A stretch of DNA of 23,128 bases from an uncultured Pseudomonadota bacterium (GTDB taxonomy: Bacteria > Pseudomonadota > Gammaproteobacteria > Burkholderiales > Rhodocyclaceae), in the NCBI GenBank assembly GCA_946479855.1, contig CAMLHL010000049.1, positions 1 through 23,128 of the forward strand, in the 5' to 3' direction. This document shows positions 12,964 through 23,027 of this stretch, in pieces (position 1 is the first letter of the stretch; the number at the start of each line of letters is the position of its first letter). The translations under genes were made by a program, and so were the position numbers. Below the pieces are notes generated by a model. It did not search any database and was not told the origin of the DNA. It saw only the letters and a program-made list of their open reading frames with translations.

Positions 12964-14163
12964 ATGCTCGTCATCGATTCGCTCCAGCTCGCCACCCGCG
13001 CCATCACCGCCCAGCGCTTGCGCAGCTTCCTGACCCTGCTCGGCATCGCCGTCGGCATTGCGGCGGTGATCCTCCTCACCTCGATCGGCGAAGGTATCCA
13101 CCGCTTCGTGCTCGGCGAATTCACCCAGTTCGGCACCAACGTCATCACCATCGCACCGGGCAAGACGAAAACCGGCGGCTCGCCATCCGGCCTGCCTTCC
13201 AGCGCCCGCCCCCTGTCGCTGGACGATGCCCGATCCTTCGCCCGCCTGCCGCATGTCGTCGCCGTCACCCCCAATGTGCGCGGCAACGCCGAAGTCGAAG
13301 GCAACGGCCGGACGCGGCGGACGCTAATCTATGGCGTCAACGCGAAATTGCCGCTGATTTTCCGGTCGCCCGTACAAAGCGGGCAATTCCTGCCCGCCGA
13401 CGACGAAAACAGCGCCCGTGCCTTCGTCGTCCTCGGTGCGAAAGTGAAGAATGAACTGTTCGGCAGCGACAACCCGCTCGGCCAGCGCCTGCGCATCGGG
13501 GGCCTGCATTTCCGGGTGATCGGGGTCATGGCGCCGAAAGGCCAGTTTCTCGGCATCGACCTCGACGACACCGCCTTCATCCCGGCGGCCCGCGGCCAGG
13601 AGCTGTTCAACCGCGAAGGCGTCGATGAAATCAACATCGCCGCCGAGGAGGGCGTCCCGTCGGCCCTCGTTGCCGACCGCCTGAAGGCGCACCTGATCGA
13701 ACGCCACGGCCACGAGGACTTCACCATCGTGACCCAGGAAGAGATGCTGAAGACGCTCTCCAACATCCTCAACGTGCTGACCATGGCCGTCGGCGCCTTG
13801 GGCGGCATTTCGCTGCTGGTCGGCGGCGTCGGCATCGTCACCATCATGACCATCGCCGTCACCGAAAGGACCAGCGAGATCGGCCTGCTCGTCGCCCTCG
13901 GTGCGCCGCGGCGAACCATTCTCGCCCTCTTTCTCGGCGAAGCCATTGCCCTCTCGGCGCTCGGCGGCTTTCTTGGTCTGCTCCTCGGCATCGGCCTGGC
14001 CCAGTTGATCCACGTCGCGCTGCCCGCCCTGCCGGTCCATACGCCCCTCAGCTTCGTCTTGCTGGCCGAAGGCGTTGCAGTCGCCATCGGCCTCGCTGCC
14101 GGCGTTCTGCCCGCCCGTCGCGCGGCTCGCCTTGACCCGGTCGAGGCCTTGCGAACGGAATAA
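12964..14163 (+). CDS. ABC exporter permease 2 (MacB/FtsX family)
   Basis: 399 aa with the same plan as permease 1: an N-terminal transmembrane helix (FLTLLGIAVGIAAVILLTSIG, about residues 21-41), a periplasmic MacB_PCD domain, and three C-terminal helices with TSEIGLLVALGAPRRTI and the end PARRAARLDPVEALRTE. The two permeases share the family motifs but differ over most of the periplasmic domain, so they are old paralogues likely to form a heterodimer with one ATPase pair (inference). Start choice: ATG at 12964 gives an N-terminus like that of permease 1; a GTG frame start at 12874 would add 30 Pro/Gly-rich residues translated from the repeat-like spacer and is rejected. No good Shine-Dalgarno sequence is visible, so expression may depend on coupling. 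Confidence 0.92.
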   Translation: MLVIDSLQLATRAITAQRLRSFLTLLGIAVGIAAVILLTSIGEGIHRFVLGEFTQFGTNVITIAPGKTKTGGSPSGLPSSARPLSLDDARSFARLPHVVAVTPNVRGNAEVEGNGRTRRTLIYGVNAKLPLIFRSPVQSGQFLPADDENSARAFVVLGAKVKNELFGSDNPLGQRLRIGGLHFRVIGVMAPKGQFLGIDLDDTAFIPAARGQELFNREGVDEINIAAEEGVPSALVADRLKAHLIERHGHEDFTIVTQEEMLKTLSNILNVLTMAVGALGGISLLVGGVGIVTIMTIAVTERTSEIGLLVALGAPRRTILALFLGEAIALSALGGFLGLLLGIGLAQLIHVALPALPVHTPLSFVLLAEGVAVAIGLAAGVLPARRAARLDPVEALRTE

Positions 14164-14177
14164 ACCGCCCTCACTAC

Positions 14178-14193
14178 CATACGCTATCGTATG
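14178..14193. promoter_or_regulatory. Candidate operator or promoter element upstream of the MaoC gene
   Basis: Perfect inverted repeat CATACG-CTAT-CGTATG, 15 bases after the permease 2 stop and about 50 bases before the MaoC start. A -10-like TATGCT overlaps its right half, so a repressor here could block a promoter for the MaoC gene. No clear -35 element is seen. Confidence 0.35.
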
Positions 14194-14241
14194 CTAAAGT
14201 TCGCTTTTCCCAACTTCAACAACCCTGTGAGGAACCCCGCC

Positions 14242-14679
14242 ATGGCCTATCACATCGACCAACTGCATCCCGGCATGTCCGCCAGCATGGCCAAGACCGT
14301 CACCGAAGCCGACATCATCCTGTTCTCCGGCGTGTCGACCGACGTCAATCCGGCCCACATCGACGAGGAATACGCCAAGACCACGATGTTCGGCGGCCGC
14401 ATCGCCCACGGCATGCTGTCGGCCAGCTTCATTTCCGCCGTCCTCGGCAACCAGATGCCCGGCAACGGCTGCATCTACGTCTCGCAGACGCTGAAATTCA
14501 AGGCGCCGGTCCGGCCGGGCGACACCGTCAAGGCCACCGTCACGGTCAAGGAAGTCAATGTCGCCAAGAACCGCGTCACGCTGGACACCGTGTGCACGGT
14601 CGGCGGCAAGACGGTCATCGAAGGCGAATGCATGATGATGCCGGCGGTCCGCGCCGCCGCGCCAACCGGCACGGCCTGA
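14242..14679 (+). CDS. MaoC-family (R)-specific enoyl-CoA hydratase, PhaJ-like
   Basis: 145 aa, the usual length of single hot-dog PhaJ-type hydratases. The hydratase motif is complete: D34 and H39 in STDVNPAHIDEEYAKTTMFGGRIAHGML, the Asp/His pair that adds water to trans-2-enoyl-CoA to give (R)-3-hydroxyacyl-CoA. Such enzymes feed fatty-acid beta-oxidation intermediates into polyhydroxyalkanoate synthesis; no other PHA gene is in the window, so the pathway here is open. The ATG at 14242 has GAGGA 8 bases upstream, which decides against a longer frame start at 14191. It is separated from the exporter operon by 78 bases with an inverted repeat and may have its own promoter. Confidence 0.9.
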   Translation: MAYHIDQLHPGMSASMAKTVTEADIILFSGVSTDVNPAHIDEEYAKTTMFGGRIAHGMLSASFISAVLGNQMPGNGCIYVSQTLKFKAPVRPGDTVKATVTVKEVNVAKNRVTLDTVCTVGGKTVIEGECMMMPAVRAAAPTGTA

Positions 14680-14692
14680 TTTCGGCCCACGC

Positions 14693-14730
14693 CCATGCAA
14701 AACGCCGGCAGTTGCCGGCGTTTTGCATGG
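14693..14730. terminator. Bidirectional intrinsic terminator between the MaoC and pseudouridine synthase genes
   Basis: Near-perfect palindrome: arms CCATGCAAAACGCCGGCA and its complement around a 2-base centre. The core GCCGGCA-GT-TGCCGGC is flanked by AAAA on one side and TTTT on the other, so each strand reads a GC stem followed by a T run. It lies between two convergent genes and should serve both. Confidence 0.9.
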
Positions 14731-14734
14731 TGCT

Positions 14735-14746
14735 ACGGTCGACCGT
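14735..14746. repeat. 12-bp perfect palindrome ACGGTCGACCGT
   Basis: Located 4 bases beyond the bidirectional terminator and inside the larger inverted repeat 14676-14765. No function can be assigned from the sequence. Confidence 0.45.
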
Positions 14747-14761
14747 AAAAACAGGCCGAAA

Positions 14762-15985
14762 TCAGAAGGCTTCGTCGGCGCGCAAGAAGCGCCACTGCCC
14801 CAGCGGCAAATCACCCAGACGAATCCGCCCGATGCGCACCCGCTTCAGGCCAATGACGTGCAAGCCGACCAGTTCGCACATGCGACGAATCTGGCGCTTC
14901 TTGCCCTCCTTCAGGATGAAGTGCAGCTGGTCCTCGTTCAGTTGCTTGACCCAGGCCGGCTTCAGCGGCTTGCCGTCGAGCTCCAGACCGTGGCGCAGCA
15001 GTTCCAGGCCGCCCTTGACCATTTCGCCGGAAACGCGGACCAGATATTCCTTTTCCGCATCGCTGTCCTCCCCGATCAGGCGCTTGGCCACCCGGCCATC
15101 GCTGGTCAGCACCAGCAAGCCGGTCGAATCGACGTCGAGCCGGCCGGCCGGGGCCAGGCCGCGCAACATCCACGGCTTGAACTCGGGGCCGCCGGATTGC
15201 GGCACCTGGTTTTCGGCCGTGACCAGCGTCACGGCGGGCACGCAACCCGGCTCCGGCTGGCCGGAAACATAACCGACCGGCTTGTGCAGCAGGATGGTGA
15301 CGGCCTTGGCCTGATCCTTCACCGCTTCCTTGGAAACGGTGATTTCGGCCGCCGGATCGATCCGCGAACCGAGTTCGCTGACCGGCTCACCGTCGACGAA
15401 CACCCAGCCGCGCTCGATCCACAGATCGGCTTCGCGGCGCGAACACAGGCCGCGCTCGGACATCACCTTCGACAGGCGAACGCCTTCCGGAGGCGGCCCG
15501 GCCGGTTTGTCTGCCATCGCCGGCGCCTTCGCCGGCTTGGCGACAGCCGGTTTTGACCACGGGCCTGCAACAGCCGAATCCTGGCCCACCTTCGAATTCA
15601 CGGGACGCGCCGGCTTCGCGGCGCTCGCCGCTTTTTCCGAGACGGTCGCCCGCTTCGCTACTGCACCGCCGCGGATCGGCTTGCGATTGATCGGCCGTTC
15701 CGTAGCGACCGCCGTTTTCCTGACGCTCAGGGTCCCTTCCGGCTTGACCCGTTCAACCACCGGCGCTTGGGCCGGAGCGACCGCCGCCGGCGCCGGTTTC
15801 GGTTTTTGCCTTTTTTCAGCGTTGACCGCAGGAGCCGGCGTTGCTTCTCTGGCCACCGCCTTCGCGGGTGCCTCGCGACGGGGCGCAGCCGGGGCCGCCG
15901 GCTGGCGCCACTTGGCCCACGGATCGTCCGCTACCGCCTCGACGGGCGGCCGCTTCGGTCGGGAATCCCGGTCGGAACCGCTCAT
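14762..15985 (-). CDS. 23S rRNA pseudouridine synthase, RsuA/RluB/E/F family (RluF-like) with long N-terminal extension
   Basis: 407 aa. Residues 1 to about 165 are a low-complexity extension rich in Ala, Pro, Lys and Arg. An S4 RNA-binding domain follows (about 168-215, [20 protein letters not shown]), then the catalytic domain with [13 protein letters not shown], where D284 is the nucleophilic Asp, and [18 protein letters not shown] and LGQWRFL. The S4 and catalytic sequences look most like RluF, which modifies a uridine in 23S rRNA helix 80, but RluB or RluE function cannot be excluded. E. coli RluF carries its basic tail at the C-terminus; here the basic extension is N-terminal. The ATG overlaps the TGA of the FKBP gene (ATGA at 15982-15985), so the two are co-transcribed and coupled. 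Confidence 0.9.
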   Translation of the reverse strand: MSGSDRDSRPKRPPVEAVADDPWAKWRQPAAPAAPRREAPAKAVAREATPAPAVNAEKRQKPKPAPAAVAPAQAPVVERVKPEGTLSVRKTAVATERPINRKPIRGGAVAKRATVSEKAASAAKPARPVNSKVGQDSAVAGPWSKPAVAKPAKAPAMADKPAGPPPEGVRLSKVMSERGLCSRREADLWIERGWVFVDGEPVSELGSRIDPAAEITVSKEAVKDQAKAVTILLHKPVGYVSGQPEPGCVPAVTLVTAENQVPQSGGPEFKPWMLRGLAPAGRLDVDSTGLLVLTSDGRVAKRLIGEDSDAEKEYLVRVSGEMVKGGLELLRHGLELDGKPLKPAWVKQLNEDQLHFILKEGKKRQIRRMCELVGLHVIGLKRVRIGRIRLGDLPLGQWRFLRADEAF

Positions 15986-16326
15986 TGGATGGCGAGCAGC
16001 TCGACCTCGAAGACGAGGGTCGCGTTCGGCGGAATGACGCCGCCGGCGCCGCGGGCACCGTAGCCGAGTTCAGGCGGAATGGTCAGCTTGCGCGTGCCGC
16101 CCACCTTCATGCCCTGGACGCCTTCGTCCCAGCCGGAAATCACGTGACGCTGGCCGAGCGGGAATTCGAACGGGTCGTTGCGATCCTTGCTCGAATCGAA
16201 CTTGCTGCCATTGGTCAGCCAGCCGGTGTAATGCACGGTGACGAAATTGCCCGCCTTGGCCTCGGCGCCTTCGCCGACGACGGTATCTTCATAGACCAGC
16301 CCGGAGGCGGTGGTGACTTCAGCCAT
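15982..16326 (-). CDS. FKBP-type peptidyl-prolyl cis-trans isomerase
   Basis: 114 aa, a single FKBP domain without signal peptide, so cytoplasmic. Active-site residues of the FKBP fold are present: VHYTGWL, FDSS, the [20 protein letters not shown] stretch with the Trp that floors the pocket, and GYGARG...[14 protein letters not shown]. It catalyses isomerisation of X-Pro peptide bonds in folding proteins. The start is well supported: AGGAG stands 6 bases before the ATG. It is the first gene of a two-gene minus-strand operon with the pseudouridine synthase and is divergent from rplU, sharing the 128-bp intergenic region. Confidence 0.95.
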   Translation of the reverse strand: MAEVTTASGLVYEDTVVGEGAEAKAGNFVTVHYTGWLTNGSKFDSSKDRNDPFEFPLGQRHVISGWDEGVQGMKVGGTRKLTIPPELGYGARGAGGVIPPNATLVFEVELLAIQ

Positions 16327-16379
16327 GGGAAACTCCTTTTTTCAAAGGCAGACAGTCTACCACACCCCTCGACAAGACT

Positions 16380-16407
16380 TTGACTTGTCAGAGAATTTCC
16401 GTATAAT
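16380..16407 (+). promoter_or_regulatory. Sigma-70 promoter of rplU-rpmA
   Basis: TTGACT at 16380-16385 and a consensus TATAAT at 16402-16407 are separated by 16 bases. The -35 matches 5 of 6 and the -10 all 6 positions. The predicted transcript starts near 16414, leaving a leader of about 40 bases before rplU. Confidence 0.85.
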
Positions 16408-16454
16408 GCGCGGTTCTTTGTAGCACCCTTTGTATTATTTTCGGAGTCCAACCC

Positions 16455-16766
16455 ATGTATGCGGTCATAAAAACCGGCGGCAAGCAGTATCGCGTTTCCG
16501 CTGGCCAAAAACTTAAAGTAGAACAGATACCGGCAGACGTTGGCGCAGAAGTTACCCTTGACCAGATCCTGATGGTAGGCGAAGGCGAGTCGGTAAAGAT
16601 CGGCGCCCCCTTCCTTGCTGGCGCCACCGTCAAGTGCACCGTGGTTTCCCACGGCCGCCACGACAAGGTCAAGATCTTCAAGATGCGTCGTCGTAAGCAT
16701 TACCAGAAGCGTCAGGGCCATCGTCAGAACTACACCGAACTGCGCATCGACACGATCGCCGCTTAA
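16455..16766 (+). CDS. rplU: 50S ribosomal protein L21
   Basis: 103 aa, the standard length. It begins [20 protein letters not shown] and carries [20 protein letters not shown] and the C-terminal basic signature [22 protein letters not shown]21 binds 23S rRNA in the large subunit and contacts L20. GGAG is 8 bases upstream of the ATG. It lies 22 bases ahead of rpmA, the conserved bacterial order, and directly behind a strong promoter as expected for a highly expressed gene. Confidence 0.98.
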   Translation: MYAVIKTGGKQYRVSAGQKLKVEQIPADVGAEVTLDQILMVGEGESVKIGAPFLAGATVKCTVVSHGRHDKVKIFKMRRRKHYQKRQGHRQNYTELRIDTIAA

Positions 16767-16788
16767 GTTCAGACAAGGAGCTCATTAA

Positions 16789-17052
16789 ATGGCACACAAA
16801 AAAGCTGGCGGCAGTTCACGTAACGGCCGCGACTCACAAGCCCAACGACTGGGCGTCAAGCGCTACGGCGGTCAATTCGTCCTGGCTGGCAACATCATCG
16901 TTCGTCAGCGCGGCACCGAATTCCACCCGGGCGAAAACGTCGGCTGCGGCAAGGATCACACCCTGTTCGCACTGAAGGACGGCGTGATTCAGTTCTCCAT
17001 CAAGGGCTTGAAAAAGCGCCGCGTGGTGACCATCGTTCCGGCCGCCGAATAA
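16789..17052 (+). CDS. rpmA: 50S ribosomal protein L27
   Basis: 87 aa. The N-terminus [20 protein letters not shown] is the conserved flexible tail of L27 that reaches towards the peptidyl-transferase centre; no cleavable extension of the Firmicutes type is present. [28 protein letters not shown] follows the family closely. AAGGAG lies 8 bases before the ATG. It forms an operon with rplU, and a strong terminator follows the stop, separating this pair from obgE. Confidence 0.98.
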   Translation: MAHKKAGGSSRNGRDSQAQRLGVKRYGGQFVLAGNIIVRQRGTEFHPGENVGCGKDHTLFALKDGVIQFSIKGLKKRRVVTIVPAAE

Positions 17053-17074
17053 CTCGGCCAGGCGGAATCAGAGA

Positions 17075-17101
17075 AGCCCTATCCGCCGGATAGGGCTTTT
17101 T
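17075..17101 (+). terminator. Intrinsic terminator after rpmA
   Basis: Perfect 10-bp stem AGCCCTATCC/GGATAGGGCT with a GCC loop, followed by TTTTT, 22 bases after the rpmA stop. It lies only 20 bases before the obgE ATG, so obgE depends on read-through or on a promoter close to this hairpin. Confidence 0.92.
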
Positions 17102-17103
17102 AG

Positions 17104-19319
<2,216 letters not shown>

Positions 19320-19413
19320 CCCTACTGCCAAGTCCCCTGCGTCGCCGGCGCTTGCGCTAACATCGTTTTCTGCCTGACATCGCACACGAAATCACGGAAA
19401 AATCCCGCTCGCC

Positions 19414-21825
19414 ATGCCGTCCAATCAAGCCGCCAACCAGCCCCCGATCCCCGCCCTGGCCAATCTGCTGCACGCTGGCCAATTCGACCTGCTCGTCAAG
19501 CAAGCTAGCGAATGCGCGGCCCGCTGGCCGAATTCCGCACCGGTCTGGCACCTGATGGCGCTGGCCCACCTGTCAGCCGGGCGCCCGGGCGACGCCATCA
19601 TGCCGCTGACCAAGGCCAGCAAATTTCTGCCCAAAGATACTGAAATCCTCGAACAGCTCGCCGGGGCACTGATGCAATCCGGTCGCCCCAAGGAAGCCTT
19701 GCGCGCCTTCGATCGCTGCCTGGCACTGGCCCCGCGACATCTGGGCGCTCTCATCAATGCCGCCAGCCTGGCCAACGATCTGGGTACCTACGAAGCCGCC
19801 TTGCAATACAGCCAGCGAGCACTCCAACTGGCGCCCAGCCAACCCGAATCGATCTTCAACCAAGGTCGGGCCGAGGCAGGACTCGGCCAGACCACAGCGG
19901 CCATCAACAGCTTCCTCGCCGTGGCGCAGCTCACCCTGAACGCCACAATGGCCCAAAATGATATCGGCCTGCGACTGTTCGAACTGGGCGCCCTCGGCGA
20001 CGCCGAAGCCTGTTTGCGCCGCGCCATTGCGCTGGCGCCCGGTAACGCCCTGGCCCATTCCAATCTGGGCAAGATCCTTGAAATTCAAGGCAAGCCCGAC
20101 GAGGCGCTGGCCTCCTTGCGCCAGGCCACCCAATTGAATCCGCAACTGGCCGGCGCCTTTGCCAACATGGCGGCCCTCCTCAATGCCCAACAACAATTCA
20201 GGGCCGCCGAGGAAGCCAGCCGACGGGCCATCCACCTCGATCCCACACTTTCCGGCGCCCGGACCAATCTCGCCAACTCTCTGCTCGGCCAGCAACGCCA
20301 CGACGAAGCCGAGATTTGTTACCGCGAGGTATTGGCCGGCGAGAAGAACAATACCGATGCCCTGAATAATCTGGGCAACCTTTTGCTCGACCAAAAGCGT
20401 TTTGGTGAGGCCGAAGCCTGCTATCGGAAGATTCGGGACGATCACGGCTACGCCCTGGGTCAGGCCTTCCATTGCGCCTCCCATCTCTGCGACTGGCAAC
20501 GTCGCAGCAAGGATGAAACTGCATTGCGGGAGATCCTCCGCCGGGACGACAGCTACCTTGATCCCTTCGGGCTGCTCATCCTGAGCGGCACCGACGCCCC
20601 AAGCCTCGAAAGGCGAGCCGGCTGGCTGGCTGCCCAGAACAATTTCGGGTCGCTACTCAATCAACCACCAATGGTCTCGCCGGCATGGCATCCGCACCGC
20701 GATCGCCTGCGCATCGGTTATCTTTCGGCCGATTTCCACGACCACGCCACCATGCACCTGCTGGCCGGCGTGCTGCAGGCGCACGATCGCACCCGTTACG
20801 CCATTCATCTCTATTCCTATGGCCCCGACACCCAGGACAACTACCGCAAGCTGGCCAAGGAAAACTGCGAACTCTTCCGCGATCTCAAGCCCTTGACCGA
20901 TCATGGCGCAGCCAGGCAGATCGCCGACGACGGCATCGACATCCTGGTCGACCTGAAGGGCTTCACCCGGGACAGCCGCCTCGGCATCAGCGCCTTGCGG
21001 CCGGCGCCGCTCATCGTCAGCTGGCTCGGTTACCCCGGCACGCTCGGCCACGAACGACTGGCTGACTACATCATTGGCGACCCCCTGGTCACCCCGCTCG
21101 AGGACGCCAGCGATTATTCGGAAACCCTCGCTCTGATGCCACATTGTTATCAGCCGAACGATCGGAGCCGCCCCCTCGGCGACAAACCTTTGCGCTCAGC
21201 CGAGGGCTTGCCGGAAGATGCTTTCATCTTCTGCAGCTTCAACCAGAGCTACAAATTCATCCCGGAAGTCTTCGACATCTGGTGCAACCTGCTTTCAGCC
21301 ATACCAGGCAGCGTACTCTGGCTGCTTGAATCGCCAGAGGCGACCATGGCCAATCTGCGCAAGGAAGCCAGTTCCCGTGGAATCTCTCCCCAGCGCCTGA
21401 TATTCGCCGCCAAAAAGCCGCTCGCCGATCATTTGGGACGCCTGCAACTGGCCGACCTGGCGCTGGACACCTTTCCTTACGGCTCCCACACGACGGGTAG
21501 CGACGCACTTTGGGCCGGCGTTCCCCTGCTCACCAAACCCGGCAACACCTTTGCCAGCCGGGTCGCCGCCAGTTTGCTCACCGCCCTCGGATTGCCGGAA
21601 CTGATCACCGATACCTGGGAAGCGTATTTCTCTCTGGCCCAGGATCTGGCCAGCGACAGCCAAAAAATGCACGACCTCCGCCAGCGCATTACCACGCAGC
21701 GGCTAAGCAGCCCGCTTTTCGACACCCGGCGCTTTACTGTCGATCTGGAGCGGTTGCTGGCAAAAATCTGGATCCAACACGCCGACGGCGAACGCCAACC
21801 GTTCGCCATCGCGGGCATGGCCTGA
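19414..21825 (+). CDS. TPR-repeat protein with GT41 O-GlcNAc-transferase-like (OGT/SPINDLY) domain
   Basis: 803 aa. Residues about 10-345 are tandem tetratricopeptide repeats (about nine to ten units; for example ALAHSNLGKILEIQGKPDEA). Residues about 430-790 form a GT41 transferase domain like eukaryotic OGT: DFHDHATMHLL (H444 aligning with the catalytic-region His of OGT), WLGYPGTLG, SFNQSYKF with K614 matching the UDP-binding Lys of OGT, and DTFPYGSHTTGSDALWAGVPLLT with H692. The key residues being intact, it should be an active sugar transferase onto protein, with the TPR part selecting the target; whether it uses GlcNAc, another hexose or fucose is not visible. No signal peptide, so cytoplasmic. 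The ribosome site is weak. It lies 94 bases after proB, same strand, and ends at a bidirectional terminator. Confidence 0.92.
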   Translation: MPSNQAANQPPIPALANLLHAGQFDLLVKQASECAARWPNSAPVWHLMALAHLSAGRPGDAIMPLTKASKFLPKDTEILEQLAGALMQSGRPKEALRAFDRCLALAPRHLGALINAASLANDLGTYEAALQYSQRALQLAPSQPESIFNQGRAEAGLGQTTAAINSFLAVAQLTLNATMAQNDIGLRLFELGALGDAEACLRRAIALAPGNALAHSNLGKILEIQGKPDEALASLRQATQLNPQLAGAFANMAALLNAQQQFRAAEEASRRAIHLDPTLSGARTNLANSLLGQQRHDEAEICYREVLAGEKNNTDALNNLGNLLLDQKRFGEAEACYRKIRDDHGYALGQAFHCASHLCDWQRRSKDETALREILRRDDSYLDPFGLLILSGTDAPSLERRAGWLAAQNNFGSLLNQPPMVSPAWHPHRDRLRIGYLSADFHDHATMHLLAGVLQAHDRTRYAIHLYSYGPDTQDNYRKLAKENCELFRDLKPLTDHGAARQIADDGIDILVDLKGFTRDSRLGISALRPAPLIVSWLGYPGTLGHERLADYIIGDPLVTPLEDASDYSETLALMPHCYQPNDRSRPLGDKPLRSAEGLPEDAFIFCSFNQSYKFIPEVFDIWCNLLSAIPGSVLWLLESPEATMANLRKEASSRGISPQRLIFAAKKPLADHLGRLQLADLALDTFPYGSHTTGSDALWAGVPLLTKPGNTFASRVAASLLTALGLPELITDTWEAYFSLAQDLASDSQKMHDLRQRITTQRLSSPLFDTRRFTVDLERLLAKIWIQHADGERQPFAIAGMA

Positions 21826-21882
21826 AAAATTCATCGCCGAGAAGTTTCAAATCAGCGGCAAAATTCAACACATCAGACCACA

Positions 21883-21910
21883 AAAAACGGGAGCCGAAGC
21901 TCCCGTTTTT
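21883..21910. terminator. Bidirectional intrinsic terminator between the GT41 and porin genes
   Basis: Perfect 12-bp stem AAAAACGGGAGC/GCTCCCGTTTTT with a CGAA tetraloop. Both strands read a GC-rich stem followed by a T run, fitting the two convergent genes that end at 21825 and 21936. Confidence 0.95.
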
Positions 21911-21935
21911 AATTCAAACCGACGGTTAAGTCAGA

Positions 21936-23027
21936 TTAGAACGTGTGGGCGATACCGAAGTCCACACCAACGGTGCCGTAGCCAGCGTTGGAGTTAGCCG
22001 CCCAGGTGATGGAGCGGTTAGCATTGTTGTCGTTGTGGATCTGGCCGTAGTTAACGTACAGATTGGTACGCTTGGACAGAGAGTAATCAGCACCCAGAGC
22101 CCACTTGACGGAATCACCAACCTTGGCCGGTGCAGCCGAAGCAGCATTATCAACCAGGTAGGCATCGCTGGACTTGTCCTTGACGCCACCGACGGAGGCC
22201 TTCAGGGTGAACTTACCAACCGGGGCCTTGGCGCCGATCAACCAAGCTTGTTCCTTGAAGCCGGCATCGGCATTCTTGATCTGGTCAACCAGAGCGGAGA
22301 GCTTGACAAAGCCGAAGTCATAGGAAGCAGCAGCAGTGGCAACCCAGGTCTTGTCGCCAGAAGTACCCGGGGTGGTAACTTGTTCGTAGTCCAGACGGGC
22401 GCTGATCGGGCCGTTATCGTACGTGCCCATGATGGTTTCCAGCGAGTGATCACCAGCAACACCGAAAGTGCCATTACCAGCAGCTTCTGCGCCAGTGATG
22501 TTGGTCGAGTAAGCCAGAACCAGGCCGAAACCAGAGAAGGTCGGCGAGATGTAGGCAACAGCGTTATCGGCACGATCGACCTGCTTGGTCATTTGCGTGA
22601 AGTTGCCGATGGTGCCGGCGCCGAACGGATCGTAGGCACCGAAGACGCCGTAGCGGACGCCGTCCAGACGGCCGGCCACGACGGTACCGAAGCCGCCGGT
22701 CAGGCCGACATAGGAATGACGGTTGGTCCAGGCAGCGCTGGTCGAGCCAGCAGCAGCGGGCTGATCGAGGCCGATACCGAACTCAGTTTCGAAGATGGCC
22801 TTCAGGCCGTTGCCCAGATCTTCGACGCCCTTGAAGCCGATGCGCGAGCCGGACTGAATGCCGGAGGCCATTTCGTACTTGCCTTCGGTGTTGTTAACGC
22901 CGCCGGAGTTGCCGTCGCGATAAACGCCGCCCAGGTCCATACGACCGTAGATGGTGACATTGGATTGAGCGAAAGCAGCGGTAGATGCCAGGCCAGCGAT
23001 AGCCAGAGCGATAATCTTCTTTTGCAT
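21936..23027 (-). CDS. General Gram-negative trimeric porin (OmpC/Porin_4 family)
   Basis: 363 aa. Signal peptide MQKKIIALAIAGLASTAAFA is followed by QSNVTIYGRMDLGGVYRD, the hallmark first strand of betaproteobacterial porins. GSRIGFKGVEDLGNGLKAIFE, the loop region NRHSYVGLTGGFGTVVAGRLD and the last strand VGVDFGIAHTF with terminal Phe complete the 16-strand barrel pattern. It allows passive entry of small hydrophilic solutes. AGGAG lies 8 bases before the ATG. Codon use is markedly restricted and less GC-rich at third positions than in neighbouring genes, as is common for very highly expressed porins. Its promoter should be in the 101 bases to the right, where I see no clear consensus. Confidence 0.96.
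   Translation of the reverse strand: MQKKIIALAIAGLASTAAFAQSNVTIYGRMDLGGVYRDGNSGGVNNTEGKYEMASGIQSGSRIGFKGVEDLGNGLKAIFETEFGIGLDQPAAAGSTSAAWTNRHSYVGLTGGFGTVVAGRLDGVRYGVFGAYDPFGAGTIGNFTQMTKQVDRADNAVAYISPTFSGFGLVLAYSTNITGAEAAGNGTFGVAGDHSLETIMGTYDNGPISARLDYEQVTTPGTSGDKTWVATAAASYDFGFVKLSALVDQIKNADAGFKEQAWLIGAKAPVGKFTLKASVGGVKDKSSDAYLVDNAASAAPAKVGDSVKWALGADYSLSKRTNLYVNYGQIHNDNNANRSITWAANSNAGYGTVGVDFGIAHTF

Noticed and set aside
9711..14180. Long minus-strand frames opposite the exporter operon (for example 9711-11096, 11549-12886, 13329-14180)
   Set aside because: Shadows of the adaptor, ATPase and permease genes, whose motifs and overlapping order on the plus strand are unambiguous.
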